A model generated the notes under the pieces. It searched no databases. It had not been told where the DNA came from and saw nothing but the letters and a program-made list of their open reading frames with translations. The position numbers and the translations under genes were made by a program. From assembly GCA_020635495.1 (NCBI GenBank), contig JACJZQ010000014.1, positions 42,047 through 106,046 of the forward strand: a stretch of DNA of 64,000 nt, written 5' to 3'. Shown in pieces: positions 35,332 to 45,058 of this stretch. The DNA is from Flavobacteriales bacterium (GTDB lineage: Bacteria > Bacteroidota > Bacteroidia > UBA10329). Every line of letters starts with the position of its first letter. The first letter of the stretch is position 1.

Positions 35332-38187
35332 TCAGAACGTGCGCTTTACAGGTATGCGAAGTACAACACGGGTTCCCGTTGCCTCTCCGTTCTCCATCAG
35401 GTCTTCATACTCGAAGCCAAGTGACCCCTTGTGGTAGCGTTCCAGTATCTCAAAACGGGTGCGGATGGCATTGACAGAGAACGACTCGTGCTCCGAACGC
35501 TGCCGTTCTTTGATTGCCTTGGCCTTGGCGCGGCCCACTCCGTTATCGGTAATGGTGCAGATGAGCACTTCGTTCAATTCAAAGTCTAAGCTGATGCGCT
35601 TGGTGCCAGCACGATGCAGCAATCCATGCAACAGCGCGTTCTCAATAAAGGGCTGAATGAGCATAGGCGGCATCATTACGTCCTCAATGCCATTCGTATT
35701 TATTGTGAACTCAAAATCCTCCTTAAAACGAAGCTGTTCCAAGGTCAAGTAGAGTTCAATGAGTTTTATCTCTTCACTGAAATCGATAAAATCCTTGTCG
35801 GAGTAATTGAGCGTACGTCTGACCAGATTGGCAAACTTGGTGATGTAGCTATAAGAGTTATCGACATCGCCTTTCAGTACCAGACTCTGTATGGAATTGA
35901 GCGCATTGAAGATGAAATGCGGGTTCATTTGCGATTGAATGGCCGTGAGCTTGCTCGCGTTGAGTTCGTTCTGTTGTTCGGCCAATAATTGCCTCCTGTG
36001 CAATCTGCGCCTAAACCACAAAACCAGCAATAGCACTATCGTAAGCAGTACCAACGCATAGAACCACCACGCTTTGTAAAAGGGCGTGGCAATGGTAAAG
36101 GTGTAAGCCACCTCTTGGCTCGCATTATCTCGGCAAATGGCCTTGACTTTGAATGTGTACGTGCCCGAAGACAGCGAACGGTATTCGATGATATTGTCAG
36201 AATAACTGGCGTTGCGCCACGTGGTTTCGGCTCCTTCCAATCGGTACTGATAGCTGATCTCGTTGCGGTAGCGCAGACTATTCGTACTAAGTTCAAAGGT
36301 GAATTGCTGCTGATCGGGATTGAAATCGTGCTGTGTGAGCGAAACGTTCAGACTGTCATTAACCACCACGCTTTTCAGCGATACGGTCGGTTGAAAACGG
36401 AAAGGCTGAAACGCATCCAACATCACCTTTTGCACTCCGGCAGAATGCACCACCCACAGTTCATCTTCAAGCACGTGCATGTCGACCATCTTAATAGCGT
36501 TGAGCCCATCTGACTGATTGATGGTTCGTATCACTTTACCCTCGGTATCCAGTAATTGAATACCGTTGGAAGTAGCCACCACCAACCATTGTTCATACAT
36601 GTCCAACTGCGTGAGACGGTCTGACGCCAAACCGGTGCTCGTTCCCCACTCTTTAACCAACGAATCGTTCTCAAATACCAACAGACCATTCTCTGCGGTG
36701 GCTGCAAACACCTTTCCATGCGAAGAGAGAAAATCGCGCACTATTACGTCTTTTCCTCTGAGTTTCACGGTGCGTATGGCACCATCCAAGTGCCTTATCA
36801 TGAGGCCTTTGGAAGTACCCGAATAGATACTCTGGGTTTTAGAGTCGTAGCCAATGCAGTAGTGTCGAATCTGTAACTCCGAGAGCTTTTGAACTTCTAG
36901 CGAAGAAGGCCACAGCCTATATGCCCCAGCATTTGATGCGATCAGCACCCTTTCTGCATCTATTCGCTCAATATCCTTTAGTGAACCCAGCGTCAAACTG
37001 GTCTCGGTAGTTTTTGCCCGATCAATGAGTACCGCGTTGGTCTCACCTATCAATAAGCAGTCTTCACTAATAGAAAACAGCGCTTCCATACTTTTTACCT
37101 GTGCATCACGGATGACGCTTAATGCACCTTCGGGGTTCCGTTTAAGGAGTTTGCCCGACCGCGTACCGAAGTACAAGGTTCCGTCTTCGGATCCCGCAAC
37201 AGAAATTATGTCTTCCTGCAAACCGGGCATGTTCAGGTCGAGGGTGTTCATGTTAGGAATGACCATGATACCCTTGCCGAATGTGCCCAGAAGTATGTTC
37301 CCTTCCCGATCTTCGATCACCGCAGAAACCATCGTACGTGGAAACAGAAATGCTGCGCCTTTATCCGCCTGAAACTGCCGATTTACGTGCAAGACTCCCT
37401 GCGAACTAGACGCAAACCACAACCCATCTGAACTACTGTAAAGCTTAAAGAGGTTTTCTTTTCCAATTATTGCGGATGGATCTACCAGCAATTGTCCATC
37501 CTTGCCGAACAATCGACATGCATTGGTCTGGTATACGTAGGTACTGTCTCCGAGGCAGATAATAGCCGGTATTTCCTTATCTATTGGCACATAATGATGA
37601 TGCTCTTCGGGTTTAAGCAAGCCATTTTTAAACCGCAAGAACCCATGGTATACAGACGAATAAGCAACAAGACCTCTATCCGGCATGGTGGTTACCGGCC
37701 CGAAAAAGTTTGGACCAGAAAGCAACTCTATTCCCGATGCCGAAGCAGCCATCAGGTACTTGGAGGCAATAATGAGCCGATCGCGGTCGTCCATTGCCAT
37801 GTCCATATCGGCCGTAACCAAGCTATCGGGCAATGAAAGCAGCAATCCACACGAGTCTTGAGTAACGTAGAATACCTGTCCGCTCAGGTTATTGCAGTAA
37901 ACAGTGCCTTGCTCATCTTCGGTCAGGTTGAATACCGAACTCAAAAGCATATCAGGACATTCCATCCTTTCAAAACGATAGCCGTCAAACCGCATAAGCC
38001 CATTGCTGGTGGCCAGAATGTAGTCGCCCGTAGCAGCATGGAGCATGTCATACACATCCACGCCCTCCAATTCCTCTGCGCCCAGCACATAATGCGATGG
38101 CTGTTGGGAAAGGGCCCAAAGCGGCAAAAAGAAAAGCGGCAAAAGGAATTTCACTGGGCAAAGAAAAGGTTCCCGACAAATGGGCAT
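35332..38187 (-). CDS. Hybrid-type sensor histidine kinase (Reg_prop/Y_Y_Y, LytS-like kinase)
   Basis: A 951-aa membrane kinase. It has a signal segment ending ALSQ, about 600 residues of periplasmic beta-propeller repeats (LATSNGLMRFDG and similar), and a Y_Y_Y-like domain (about 600-720). One TM (WWFYALVLLTIVLLLVLWF, about 730-750) leads to a His_kinase domain with MNPHFIFNALNSI, the LytS-type phospho-His. The ATPase has LIQPFIENALLHG and DNGVGRAKAK. ATG 38187 is used; a GTG at 38154 gives a cleaner signal peptide and is a real alternative. Its partner is the LytTR regulator at 34406. Confidence 0.93.
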   Translation of the reverse strand: MPICREPFLCPVKFLLPLFFLPLWALSQQPSHYVLGAEELEGVDVYDMLHAATGDYILATSNGLMRFDGYRFERMECPDMLLSSVFNLTEDEQGTVYCNNLSGQVFYVTQDSCGLLLSLPDSLVTADMDMAMDDRDRLIIASKYLMAASASGIELLSGPNFFGPVTTMPDRGLVAYSSVYHGFLRFKNGLLKPEEHHHYVPIDKEIPAIICLGDSTYVYQTNACRLFGKDGQLLVDPSAIIGKENLFKLYSSSDGLWFASSSQGVLHVNRQFQADKGAAFLFPRTMVSAVIEDREGNILLGTFGKGIMVIPNMNTLDLNMPGLQEDIISVAGSEDGTLYFGTRSGKLLKRNPEGALSVIRDAQVKSMEALFSISEDCLLIGETNAVLIDRAKTTETSLTLGSLKDIERIDAERVLIASNAGAYRLWPSSLEVQKLSELQIRHYCIGYDSKTQSIYSGTSKGLMIRHLDGAIRTVKLRGKDVIVRDFLSSHGKVFAATAENGLLVFENDSLVKEWGTSTGLASDRLTQLDMYEQWLVVATSNGIQLLDTEGKVIRTINQSDGLNAIKMVDMHVLEDELWVVHSAGVQKVMLDAFQPFRFQPTVSLKSVVVNDSLNVSLTQHDFNPDQQQFTFELSTNSLRYRNEISYQYRLEGAETTWRNASYSDNIIEYRSLSSGTYTFKVKAICRDNASQEVAYTFTIATPFYKAWWFYALVLLTIVLLLVLWFRRRLHRRQLLAEQQNELNASKLTAIQSQMNPHFIFNALNSIQSLVLKGDVDNSYSYITKFANLVRRTLNYSDKDFIDFSEEIKLIELYLTLEQLRFKEDFEFTINTNGIEDVMMPPMLIQPFIENALLHGLLHRAGTKRISLDFELNEVLICTITDNGVGRAKAKAIKERQRSEHESFSVNAIRTRFEILERYHKGSLGFEYEDLMENGEATGTRVVLRIPVKRTF

Positions 38188-38254
38188 CACAAAATTTAAC
38201 AGGTGTTTTACCTTAGCTTGAAAACTGATTCACCTATTAGAATAATATTCCCTA

Positions 38255-38656
38255 ATGGAAAAGCGCACAAAAGATAACCCTTGGAACTTGAAAACCCCAC
38301 CCGGAACATCCGAGTATCAGATGTGGATGGAAGAAAAGGACGGCATGGAGATTATTGTCTGCAAAGTGGGCTCAACTATTCTGCATTATGATGCCCGCGC
38401 CATCAATGACCTTCATAAAATGTTACGAGAACATTGTGATTGGATGGAAATGGGCAGCAAGGATGAGAAACAGGACACCAAGGAAGGTACTGTGGAGCAT
38501 TGGGCACGTTCTACCAATAATCCTATTTGTGGTTGGTATGGACTGAAGAAGAACTTCCGAGGACGTTTTGGCATGTATATGCCACCATTGATGGAAGAAT
38601 TGGGTCTTTGCGAAATTGAGCACAACCCGAAGAACAATCGGATGCGGGCTCTCTAA
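38255..38656 (+). CDS. Conserved 133-aa protein of unknown function
   Basis: A 133-aa cytoplasmic protein with an unusually conserved-looking sequence: NPWNLKTPPGTSEYQMW near the N-terminus, a central HCDWMEMGSKDE, and NPICGWYGLKKNFRGRFG followed by MYMPPLMEELGL. This pattern matches a small widespread family that I recall only as uncharacterised (possibly DUF6855, not certain). No catalytic motif is evident. It is divergent from the kinase gene and overlaps the convergent NlpC/P60 stop by 4 bases (CTAA). Confidence 0.82.
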   Translation: MEKRTKDNPWNLKTPPGTSEYQMWMEEKDGMEIIVCKVGSTILHYDARAINDLHKMLREHCDWMEMGSKDEKQDTKEGTVEHWARSTNNPICGWYGLKKNFRGRFGMYMPPLMEELGLCEIEHNPKNNRMRAL

Positions 38657-39438
38657 TCCAAAACCCTACGAATCAACCGCAGTTTGTGGGTGTACTTGCC
38701 TGTATCCACGTTGAAGATTCCTTGGTGATCGAGTTTATCGATGCGGACTTTTCCTGAAGCATGAATAATGGCATTTGGCCCGACCATCATCCCAACATGG
38801 ATGATGCGGCCTTCGTCATTGTCGAAGAATGCAAGATCGCCCAATTCGGCTTCTTCCACAAAACTTAATGTGTAGCCTTCTTCTGCCTGTTGATAAGCAT
38901 CGCGCTGAAGCGGAATACCCACCATTTTATAGAGCACCTGCATCAAACCAGAACAATCAATCCCGAAAGGAGAACGTCCACCCCACAGGTAAGGCGCGTT
39001 TCTAAAGACCATGGCAAATTCCACCAACTGTTTGCGTGCTTCCTCTGGGTCTGGGTGATTGATCTCGCCATCAAACTCATACGAATCCTCGCCAAAGGCA
39101 ATATATCCTTGATGGTAATTTGGTAGGGAGCTTCCTGCCAGTACCGGAACCATGGAACCCGACTGTGCGTGCTTCACCAACTGCACAAGATCCGAAGCGC
39201 AGACGGGCAGTTTCTTGTTCAGTGCTTCAAAAGCGTTCTGATCTATATCAGCGAACTGTTTCTCGTCAATCCAGCTTTCGTAGCCGTCCAACCCGTTACG
39301 AATTTTGCGCCATTGGTTGCGTTTACCAATGACTTCAAAGCTTTCTCCAAAAAGCAACTGAGTTACCATCTGACTTTTGTCAGAAGGCTCTTCCCTGCAC
39401 GGGATGACACTGAGATTACAGATACCGTATGTTCCCAT
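38653..39438 (-). CDS. NlpC/P60 (C40) peptidase with SH3-like domains
   Basis: A 261-aa protein (ATG 39438; a TTG at 39459 is possible). There is no signal peptide. Residues 1-120 are two bacterial SH3-like segments. The C40 peptidase has Cys162 (GIDCSGLMQVLY), His214 (IIHVGMM) and His226 (IIHASGK). The layout resembles YkfC, a gamma-D-glutamyl-diamino-acid endopeptidase of muropeptide recycling, which would fit a cytoplasmic role beside Mpl-type recycling elsewhere in this window. Confidence 0.9.
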   Translation of the reverse strand: MGTYGICNLSVIPCREEPSDKSQMVTQLLFGESFEVIGKRNQWRKIRNGLDGYESWIDEKQFADIDQNAFEALNKKLPVCASDLVQLVKHAQSGSMVPVLAGSSLPNYHQGYIAFGEDSYEFDGEINHPDPEEARKQLVEFAMVFRNAPYLWGGRSPFGIDCSGLMQVLYKMVGIPLQRDAYQQAEEGYTLSFVEEAELGDLAFFDNDEGRIIHVGMMVGPNAIIHASGKVRIDKLDHQGIFNVDTGKYTHKLRLIRRVLD

Positions 39439-39458
39439 TAAAAAGGGATTGACGAACA

Positions 39459-39540
39459 ACGATTAACGAATTACGATTGGCGATTAAGTGAGCCATTGTC
39501 CTCTTCCCAAATCGTTAATTGCAAATCGTTAATCGCAAAT
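39459..39540. repeat. AT-rich nested repeat (CGATTAACGA units, inverted)
   Basis: Between the NlpC/P60 and thiolase genes, ACGATTAACGA (39459) and ACGATTGGCGATTA (39473) on the left face AATCGTTAATT (39510) and AATCGTTAATCGC (39525) on the right. The left units are direct repeats of each other and inverted relative to the right units, so the whole can form a long imperfect hairpin. Confidence 0.7.
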
Positions 39541-39549
39541 CTTTCTCTT

Positions 39550-40728
39550 TTACAAAACTTCCAAACAAAGAGCGCTGGCACCGCCACCGCCATTACAGAT
39601 GCCTGAGGCACCTTTTTTCAATCCGCGATTCTTCAATGCATGAACCAACGTTACAATAATTCGTGCTCCAGAACAACCTAGTGGGTGTCCCAATGAGACG
39701 GCTCCACCATTCACGTTCACTTTACTAGCGTCTAAACCCAGTTCTTTATTGTTTGCTAACGCGACAACAGAGAAAGCTTCGTTCACCTCGAAAAGATCCA
39801 CATCATCCTTACTCCATCCTGCTTTGCCCAATGCTTTCGGCACAGCTTTAGAAGGTGCCGTTGTAAACCACTCAGGTGCTTGAGCAGCATCAGCAAACGA
39901 AACGATCTTCGCCAAAGGCTTAACGCCAAGAGCTTCCGCTTTTTCCTTGCTCATCAAGACAACAGCGGCAGCACCATCGTTCATGGTAGAAGCATTTGCC
40001 GCAGTTACCGTTCCGTCTTTTTGAAACGCTGGACGAAGCGAAGGAATCTTTTCCATCATCACGTTGGTGAATTCCTCATCTGTATCAACAACCAAGGCAT
40101 CTCCCCTTCTTTGAGGAACCTCAACTGGAACTACTTCATTTTTGAAAGCACCAGCTGCCCATGCTGCTGCAGAACGCTTGTAGCTTTCAATCGCGTAAGC
40201 ATCTTGATCTTCTCTGCTGAAACCACATTCTGAAGCACAAAGCTCAGCTGCATTTCCCATCGGGTAATTGTGGTAAACATCTGTGAGGCCGTCAAAAGCC
40301 AAACCATCCAACATGGTAATATTTCCGTACTTGGTTCCAGTTCTGGAACCTGGCAGGTAATGTGGTACAGAGCTCATGTTCTCCATTCCTCCGGCAACTA
40401 CTACATCATTATCTCCAAGCATAATGCTCTGAGCACCTAACATGATGGCTTTCATTCCAGAGGAGCAAACCTTGTTTACAGTTGTACACGGAACAGAATC
40501 AGGAACCCCGGCAAACATAGAAGCTTGACGGGCAGGTGCTTGACCTAAACCGGCCGATAGCACGTTTCCCATAAACACCTCATTCACTTCTTTCGCTTCA
40601 ACACCAGCTTGGTCTAACGCACCTTTAATGGCAACAGCGCCCAGTTTCGGAGCTGGCACAGAAGCCAATTTCCCGTTGAAACTTCCCATTGGGGTTCTTA
40701 CTGCCGATACGATATATACTTCCTTCAT
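39550..40728 (-). CDS. Acetyl-CoA C-acyltransferase (thiolase)
   Basis: A 392-aa thiolase (ATG 40728; an earlier in-frame start adds 20 residues from the promoter region). Catalytic Cys88 (VNKVCSSGMKA), His in GGAVSLGHPLGCSGAR (about 348), and Cys378 in GICNGGGGAS are all present. It condenses or cleaves acetoacetyl-CoA and longer 3-ketoacyl-CoAs. The biosynthetic (AtoB/PhaA) type is favoured by length. Single gene with its own -7 box. Confidence 0.95.
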   Translation of the reverse strand: MKEVYIVSAVRTPMGSFNGKLASVPAPKLGAVAIKGALDQAGVEAKEVNEVFMGNVLSAGLGQAPARQASMFAGVPDSVPCTTVNKVCSSGMKAIMLGAQSIMLGDNDVVVAGGMENMSSVPHYLPGSRTGTKYGNITMLDGLAFDGLTDVYHNYPMGNAAELCASECGFSREDQDAYAIESYKRSAAAWAAGAFKNEVVPVEVPQRRGDALVVDTDEEFTNVMMEKIPSLRPAFQKDGTVTAANASTMNDGAAAVVLMSKEKAEALGVKPLAKIVSFADAAQAPEWFTTAPSKAVPKALGKAGWSKDDVDLFEVNEAFSVVALANNKELGLDASKVNVNGGAVSLGHPLGCSGARIIVTLVHALKNRGLKKGASGICNGGGGASALCLEVL

Positions 40729-40750
40729 GATCCGTTCTTGATATTTCGTG

Positions 40751-40758
40751 CGAAAGTA
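40751..40758 (-). promoter_or_regulatory. -7 box of the thiolase gene
   Basis: The - strand reads TACTTTCG (TAnnTTCG), 22 bases before the ATG at 40728. It is identical to the boxes before btuB and the cytoplasmic FKBP. Confidence 0.5.
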
Positions 40759-40837
40759 GTGATTTATGAGCCATGGATAAAGACACACTGCCGATCCGAT
40801 TTTGGCGCAATATTTCAGTTAGATTAGTGGCTCAGAA

Positions 40838-42907
40838 ATGAGCAATTTCCTTTCAGACCTTAGGAACAATCATGAACGGATACAGCGGATTCTGCTGTTC
40901 TTCCTAACGGGAGTCATCATTCTATTGATGCTACCCAAAGAAGGTAAGTTCAAATACGAGTATCAGAAAGGTCGGCCTTGGAGTCACGAAGACCTTGTGG
41001 CACCCTTCGACTTTGCCATTGAAAAACCCAAAGAAGAACTGGATGCTGAAATACAGGCTGTAAAGACCAAGGCAAAGATTTATCTGAAATTGGATGAAGC
41101 CGCATCTGAGCGTGCTAAACTGGAGTTCAAAAATCAATTTGTTGAAGCGTTCAATCCTGATTCGAGCAGAAATCTTTCCATTAAAAAAATGGATAAGAAC
41201 CTGTTGGCAGGCCAGGAAATCCTGAATTCAATCTACAGAAAAGGCGTGCTAAGAAGTTCTCCAGAATTGGAAGGACTTGGTAAGAATCGTCAGGTGTTTC
41301 TGCTAGAAGGAAATACCGCCAACCAGGTTCAACTGAACCAGTTTTACACTATCCAAACGGCTTATGAAAAGGTCAAAGCTTCTCTTTCAGCAGAACGCGG
41401 GGTGGATGAAGACAAGCTTTTGAGAATGCTATCCGAAACGCTGGTTCAGAATGTGGTTTACGATGATGAAACCACCAAAAAAGTGCTTCAGGAAGAATTG
41501 GATGCCATATCTGAAACGCGCGGAATGATTCCGAAGGGTTTGATGGTCATCAGTCGGGGTGATATGGTGGATGGTGAGAATTTCCTTGTACTTGAATCTT
41601 TACGAAAGGAATATCAGACACGACTTGGAACCTCTGAGAATTACTACTTGATCTTGATGGGGCAGATCATCATGGTATTCATCGTTCTGCTGATGTTCTA
41701 CATGTTCCTGATTCAGTACCGTAGCGACCTGATGCAGAACAACTGGCAGGTAACTTTCTTGTTGATTCTGATAGCCGGCATGGTGATCATTGCCAGTTTG
41801 GCGGAACGAATTCCCAACATCAATCTGTATTTGGTTCCGTTCTGTCTGCTTCCGGTAATCGTGAGGAGTTTCTTCGATAGTAGAATTGCGCTTTTCGCAC
41901 ACATCGTTACTCTCATCATTGTTGGATTTGAAGCTCCGAATGGATTCGAGTTCATGTTTTTGGAACTCATTGCCGGAATCATTGCCATTTTCTCATTGCT
42001 AAGCCTGCAGAATCGTTCTCAGTTGTTCGTTTCCATGTTGATTGTGTTTATTACCTACAGTGCAAGCTATTTCAGCATTGCCATTATGCAGGAAGGCGAT
42101 ATCAAAAACATTGATCTGACCATGTTCATTTGGTTTGCTGGAAGTGTTGGTCTCACTCTTCTCGCCTATCCGCTGATCTATCTGTTTGAGAAGGTTTTTG
42201 GGTTCATTTCCGAGGTAACTCTTCTCGAATTGAACAATACCAACCACAAACTACTGCGGAAAATGGCCACTGATGCACCTGGCACATTTCAGCACTCGCT
42301 TCAGGTGGCCAGTTTGGCCGAAACCGCCATTTACGAGATCGGTGGTAATGCATTGCTTGTTCGTACCGGAGCGTTGTATCATGATATTGGCAAACTCTAC
42401 GCACCGATGTATTTCATTGAGAATCAGGTTACCGGGGTTAATCCACACGATGATCTCTCTTTTGACGAGAGTGCCAACATCATTATCAATCATGTGATAA
42501 AGGGAATTGAGCTGGCCAAAGAGAACAACCTTCCTGAGCAGCTGATCGATTTCATCCGTACACACCACGGAACTTCTACCGTTCAGTATTTCTACCGCTC
42601 TTACTTGCAGAATTTCCCTGATGGCGAATTGGACCAAGAACATTTCAGTTATCCCGGCCCAAAGCCATTTACTAAGGAAATGGCCGTGCTGATGATGGCC
42701 GATAGTGTGGAAGCCGCTTCGAGAAGTTTAAGCGAGTACACTACTGAAAGCGTTGGAAAGTTGGTGGACAACATCATCGACCGCCAATTCAACGAAGGCC
42801 AGTTTGATAGTGCGAACATTACCCTGCGTGACATTTCTGAGGTCAGAACCATCTTCAAAAAGAAGTTGATGAACATTTACCACGTTAGAGTGGAATATCC
42901 TTCTTGA
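40838..42907 (+). CDS. 7TM-HD-family cyclic-dinucleotide phosphohydrolase, PgpH-like
   Basis: A 689-aa membrane protein. It has one N-terminal TM (15-35), an extracytoplasmic 7TMR-HDED-like region (about 40-265), about seven TM segments (270-460), and a cytoplasmic HD domain with HSLQVASLAE, YHDIGK and NHVIKG motifs (HD metal ligands). The family hydrolyses c-di-AMP (PgpH). In Bacteroidota that substrate is inferred, not shown. It is divergent from the thiolase gene. Confidence 0.93.
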   Translation: MSNFLSDLRNNHERIQRILLFFLTGVIILLMLPKEGKFKYEYQKGRPWSHEDLVAPFDFAIEKPKEELDAEIQAVKTKAKIYLKLDEAASERAKLEFKNQFVEAFNPDSSRNLSIKKMDKNLLAGQEILNSIYRKGVLRSSPELEGLGKNRQVFLLEGNTANQVQLNQFYTIQTAYEKVKASLSAERGVDEDKLLRMLSETLVQNVVYDDETTKKVLQEELDAISETRGMIPKGLMVISRGDMVDGENFLVLESLRKEYQTRLGTSENYYLILMGQIIMVFIVLLMFYMFLIQYRSDLMQNNWQVTFLLILIAGMVIIASLAERIPNINLYLVPFCLLPVIVRSFFDSRIALFAHIVTLIIVGFEAPNGFEFMFLELIAGIIAIFSLLSLQNRSQLFVSMLIVFITYSASYFSIAIMQEGDIKNIDLTMFIWFAGSVGLTLLAYPLIYLFEKVFGFISEVTLLELNNTNHKLLRKMATDAPGTFQHSLQVASLAETAIYEIGGNALLVRTGALYHDIGKLYAPMYFIENQVTGVNPHDDLSFDESANIIINHVIKGIELAKENNLPEQLIDFIRTHHGTSTVQYFYRSYLQNFPDGELDQEHFSYPGPKPFTKEMAVLMMADSVEAASRSLSEYTTESVGKLVDNIIDRQFNEGQFDSANITLRDISEVRTIFKKKLMNIYHVRVEYPS

Positions 42908-43010
42908 GGCAAAATGAAAAAAGAAGAAATGAATAACCTTGATTATCCTAGAATAAACGCTGGGAGCTGACGTTTTCTCTTTTTCTCATTCTTTCCTTTT
43001 AGCCTTTTCC

Positions 43011-43018
43011 TACATTTG
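43011..43018 (+). promoter_or_regulatory. -7 box directly upstream of the BatA/VWA gene (leaderless candidate)
   Basis: TACATTTG ends 7 bases before the ATG at 43026. The preceding 100 bases contain a purine-rich and a pyrimidine-rich block that are imperfectly complementary. Confidence 0.55.
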
Positions 43019-43025
43019 CACTTTA

Positions 43026-45056
43026 ATGATTTTCGCGTATCCCGAATTCCTTTTTGCGCTCGCAGCGATTTCGGTTCCCATCATTATCCATTTATTCAAT
43101 TTTAGAAGGTTTAAGAAGGTCTACTTCTCAGATATCCGCTTTTTGAAGGATGTTGAAATTGAAACCAAAAGCAGGAATCAACTTAAAAACCTGCTCATTC
43201 TCCTGTCAAGAATTTTGGCCATTACGTTTTTGGTCATGGCGTTTGCGCGACCAGTGATACCTGGTGCAGCAGAAGATCAACCCGCTTCAACCTCTGCCGT
43301 TGTCTACATTGACAATTCTTTCAGCATGAATGCAGATGGAGAATCTGGAAACCTGCTGGAAGAGGCCAAAGCTAGGGCCATAGAGATCGGCTCGGCCGTT
43401 TCCAATGGCAGTCAGTTACGGTTGCTGACCAATGATTTCGACCCTAAACATTACCGCGATCTATCATTCGAAGAGTTCAAGAACGAAGTAGCCACGGTGC
43501 AACCTTCACCTGTTGTAAGAAGTGTGGATGACATCTTAAGTAGAACATCTGGCATGTTCGATGCAGATGACGCAACAGCACTCTATTACATATCCGATCT
43601 GCAAGCATCATCACTTAAAAATGTTTCAAACATAAACGACTCTTTATTAAGCGTTTACACCATCCCAACTTCATCTATCAATGAATCTAATGTTTACATA
43701 GATAGTTGCTGGTTCCAATCGCCAAGCAGATTGCCGTTACAGCCAGACGAGTTGCATGTCAGAGTTCGAAATGAAGGAACATCAGATGTTGAAAATCTTT
43801 CTGTAAAACTGACATTGAACGGGGTGCAACGGGCCGTGGGCACTACAAACATTGGCGCCAACTCTTTCGAGAAGTTGGTTCTTTCATTCACGAATCAGGA
43901 AAGCGGCATTCAATTCGGAGAGGTTTCTATTCAGGATTACCCGATAACTTATGATGACCGTTATCTGTTCTCATACGATCTAGCCAATTCGATTTCAGTT
44001 CTGATCGTTAATGGTAAAAGCCCTTCGGGCAATGTAGCCAGAGTTTTCGGTTCTGAACTGAATTTCAAACTCACGGAAGTTGACGGGAATGCTCTGGACT
44101 ACTCTGTTCTGGGTGAGAATGACATGGTTGTACTGAACGAATTGGACAGATTTTCTTCTGGAATGGTACAGGAACTGATGAAGTATGTGCAGGATGGCGG
44201 AGACCTTCTGTTTATTTCGAGTGAAAAACAGGACCTCACATCCACCAACGAACTTCTATTGGCTCTCAATGCAGAGCAATTGAGCATTGCCGACAGTGCT
44301 GAACTGAAAGTGGAAGGAGTCAATCTACAAAGTGAATTGTACAAGAACGTTTTTACCCAATGGGAAGATAGAATTGACCTTCCTGCGGTTAAGAAATGCT
44401 ATCCAGTTCAGATGAAGACCAATTCAGCATCAGAAAGATTACTGACGCTCTCAAACGGTCAACCACTTTTAACGGCATATCGCAACGGAAAAGGAACAGC
44501 TTATGTGCTTGCCGCACCTCTTAAAGACAGATGGACCAACTTCCATAGACACGCGTTGTTCGTACCAACCCTGTACAACATGGCGCTCAACAGCAGCAAT
44601 AGCAATACGAGTATGGAAGTGATCGGGTCAGACAATCTTGTGGAGATCGCGTCAGATTCAAAAGTTGAAGGTGTTCTTAGAATGACCTCTTCCGATCAGA
44701 AAACTTCTTTCGTGCCTGAGTTGGTAAAACGTTCTTCGGCAACGGGAATCTTTGTTCACGACCAGATAGAGAATGATGGGCATTATCTTATTTCTTCCGA
44801 AAAAGGAGACACCATTCAGTCGGTAAGCTACAATTACAACAGGGCTGAAAGCGAAATGCGTTTTTTAACTCCGGAGGAATTCGTGAATGCGTTGAAAACA
44901 GCTGGCCTAACTAACGTTGAAGTCATTGAATCCTCTATCGAAAGCTTGGCTAACACCATCAAAGAAACGGCAGAAGGCCACCAACTTTGGAGGTACTTTT
45001 TAATACTTGCATTGGCTTGTCTTTTAATTGAAACGATACTGATAAGAATACTCTGA
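43026..45056 (+). CDS. BatA-domain membrane protein with von Willebrand-like domain
   Basis: A 676-aa protein. The BatA N-terminus (FAYPEFLFALAAISVPIIIHLFNFRR, in pieces) spans about 1-80 with two TM segments. A VWA-like domain begins at 95 with the MIDAS-type D-N-S-F-S. A long extracytoplasmic region follows, and a final TM lies at 657-675 (FLILALACLLIETILI). This is the 'VWA domain-containing/BatA' layout seen in Bacteroidota; aerotolerance or envelope roles are suggested for relatives. It precedes the dihydroorotase homologue by 2 bases. Confidence 0.9.
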   Translation: MIFAYPEFLFALAAISVPIIIHLFNFRRFKKVYFSDIRFLKDVEIETKSRNQLKNLLILLSRILAITFLVMAFARPVIPGAAEDQPASTSAVVYIDNSFSMNADGESGNLLEEAKARAIEIGSAVSNGSQLRLLTNDFDPKHYRDLSFEEFKNEVATVQPSPVVRSVDDILSRTSGMFDADDATALYYISDLQASSLKNVSNINDSLLSVYTIPTSSINESNVYIDSCWFQSPSRLPLQPDELHVRVRNEGTSDVENLSVKLTLNGVQRAVGTTNIGANSFEKLVLSFTNQESGIQFGEVSIQDYPITYDDRYLFSYDLANSISVLIVNGKSPSGNVARVFGSELNFKLTEVDGNALDYSVLGENDMVVLNELDRFSSGMVQELMKYVQDGGDLLFISSEKQDLTSTNELLLALNAEQLSIADSAELKVEGVNLQSELYKNVFTQWEDRIDLPAVKKCYPVQMKTNSASERLLTLSNGQPLLTAYRNGKGTAYVLAAPLKDRWTNFHRHALFVPTLYNMALNSSNSNTSMEVIGSDNLVEIASDSKVEGVLRMTSSDQKTSFVPELVKRSSATGIFVHDQIENDGHYLISSEKGDTIQSVSYNYNRAESEMRFLTPEEFVNALKTAGLTNVEVIESSIESLANTIKETAEGHQLWRYFLILALACLLIETILIRIL

Positions 45057-45058
45057 CC

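Noticed and set aside
42908..43010. Short ORF (18 codons) and purine/pyrimidine blocks before the BatA/VWA gene
   Set aside because: Too short and without coding signals; the blocks are only imperfectly complementary, so no element is claimed beyond the note at the promoter.
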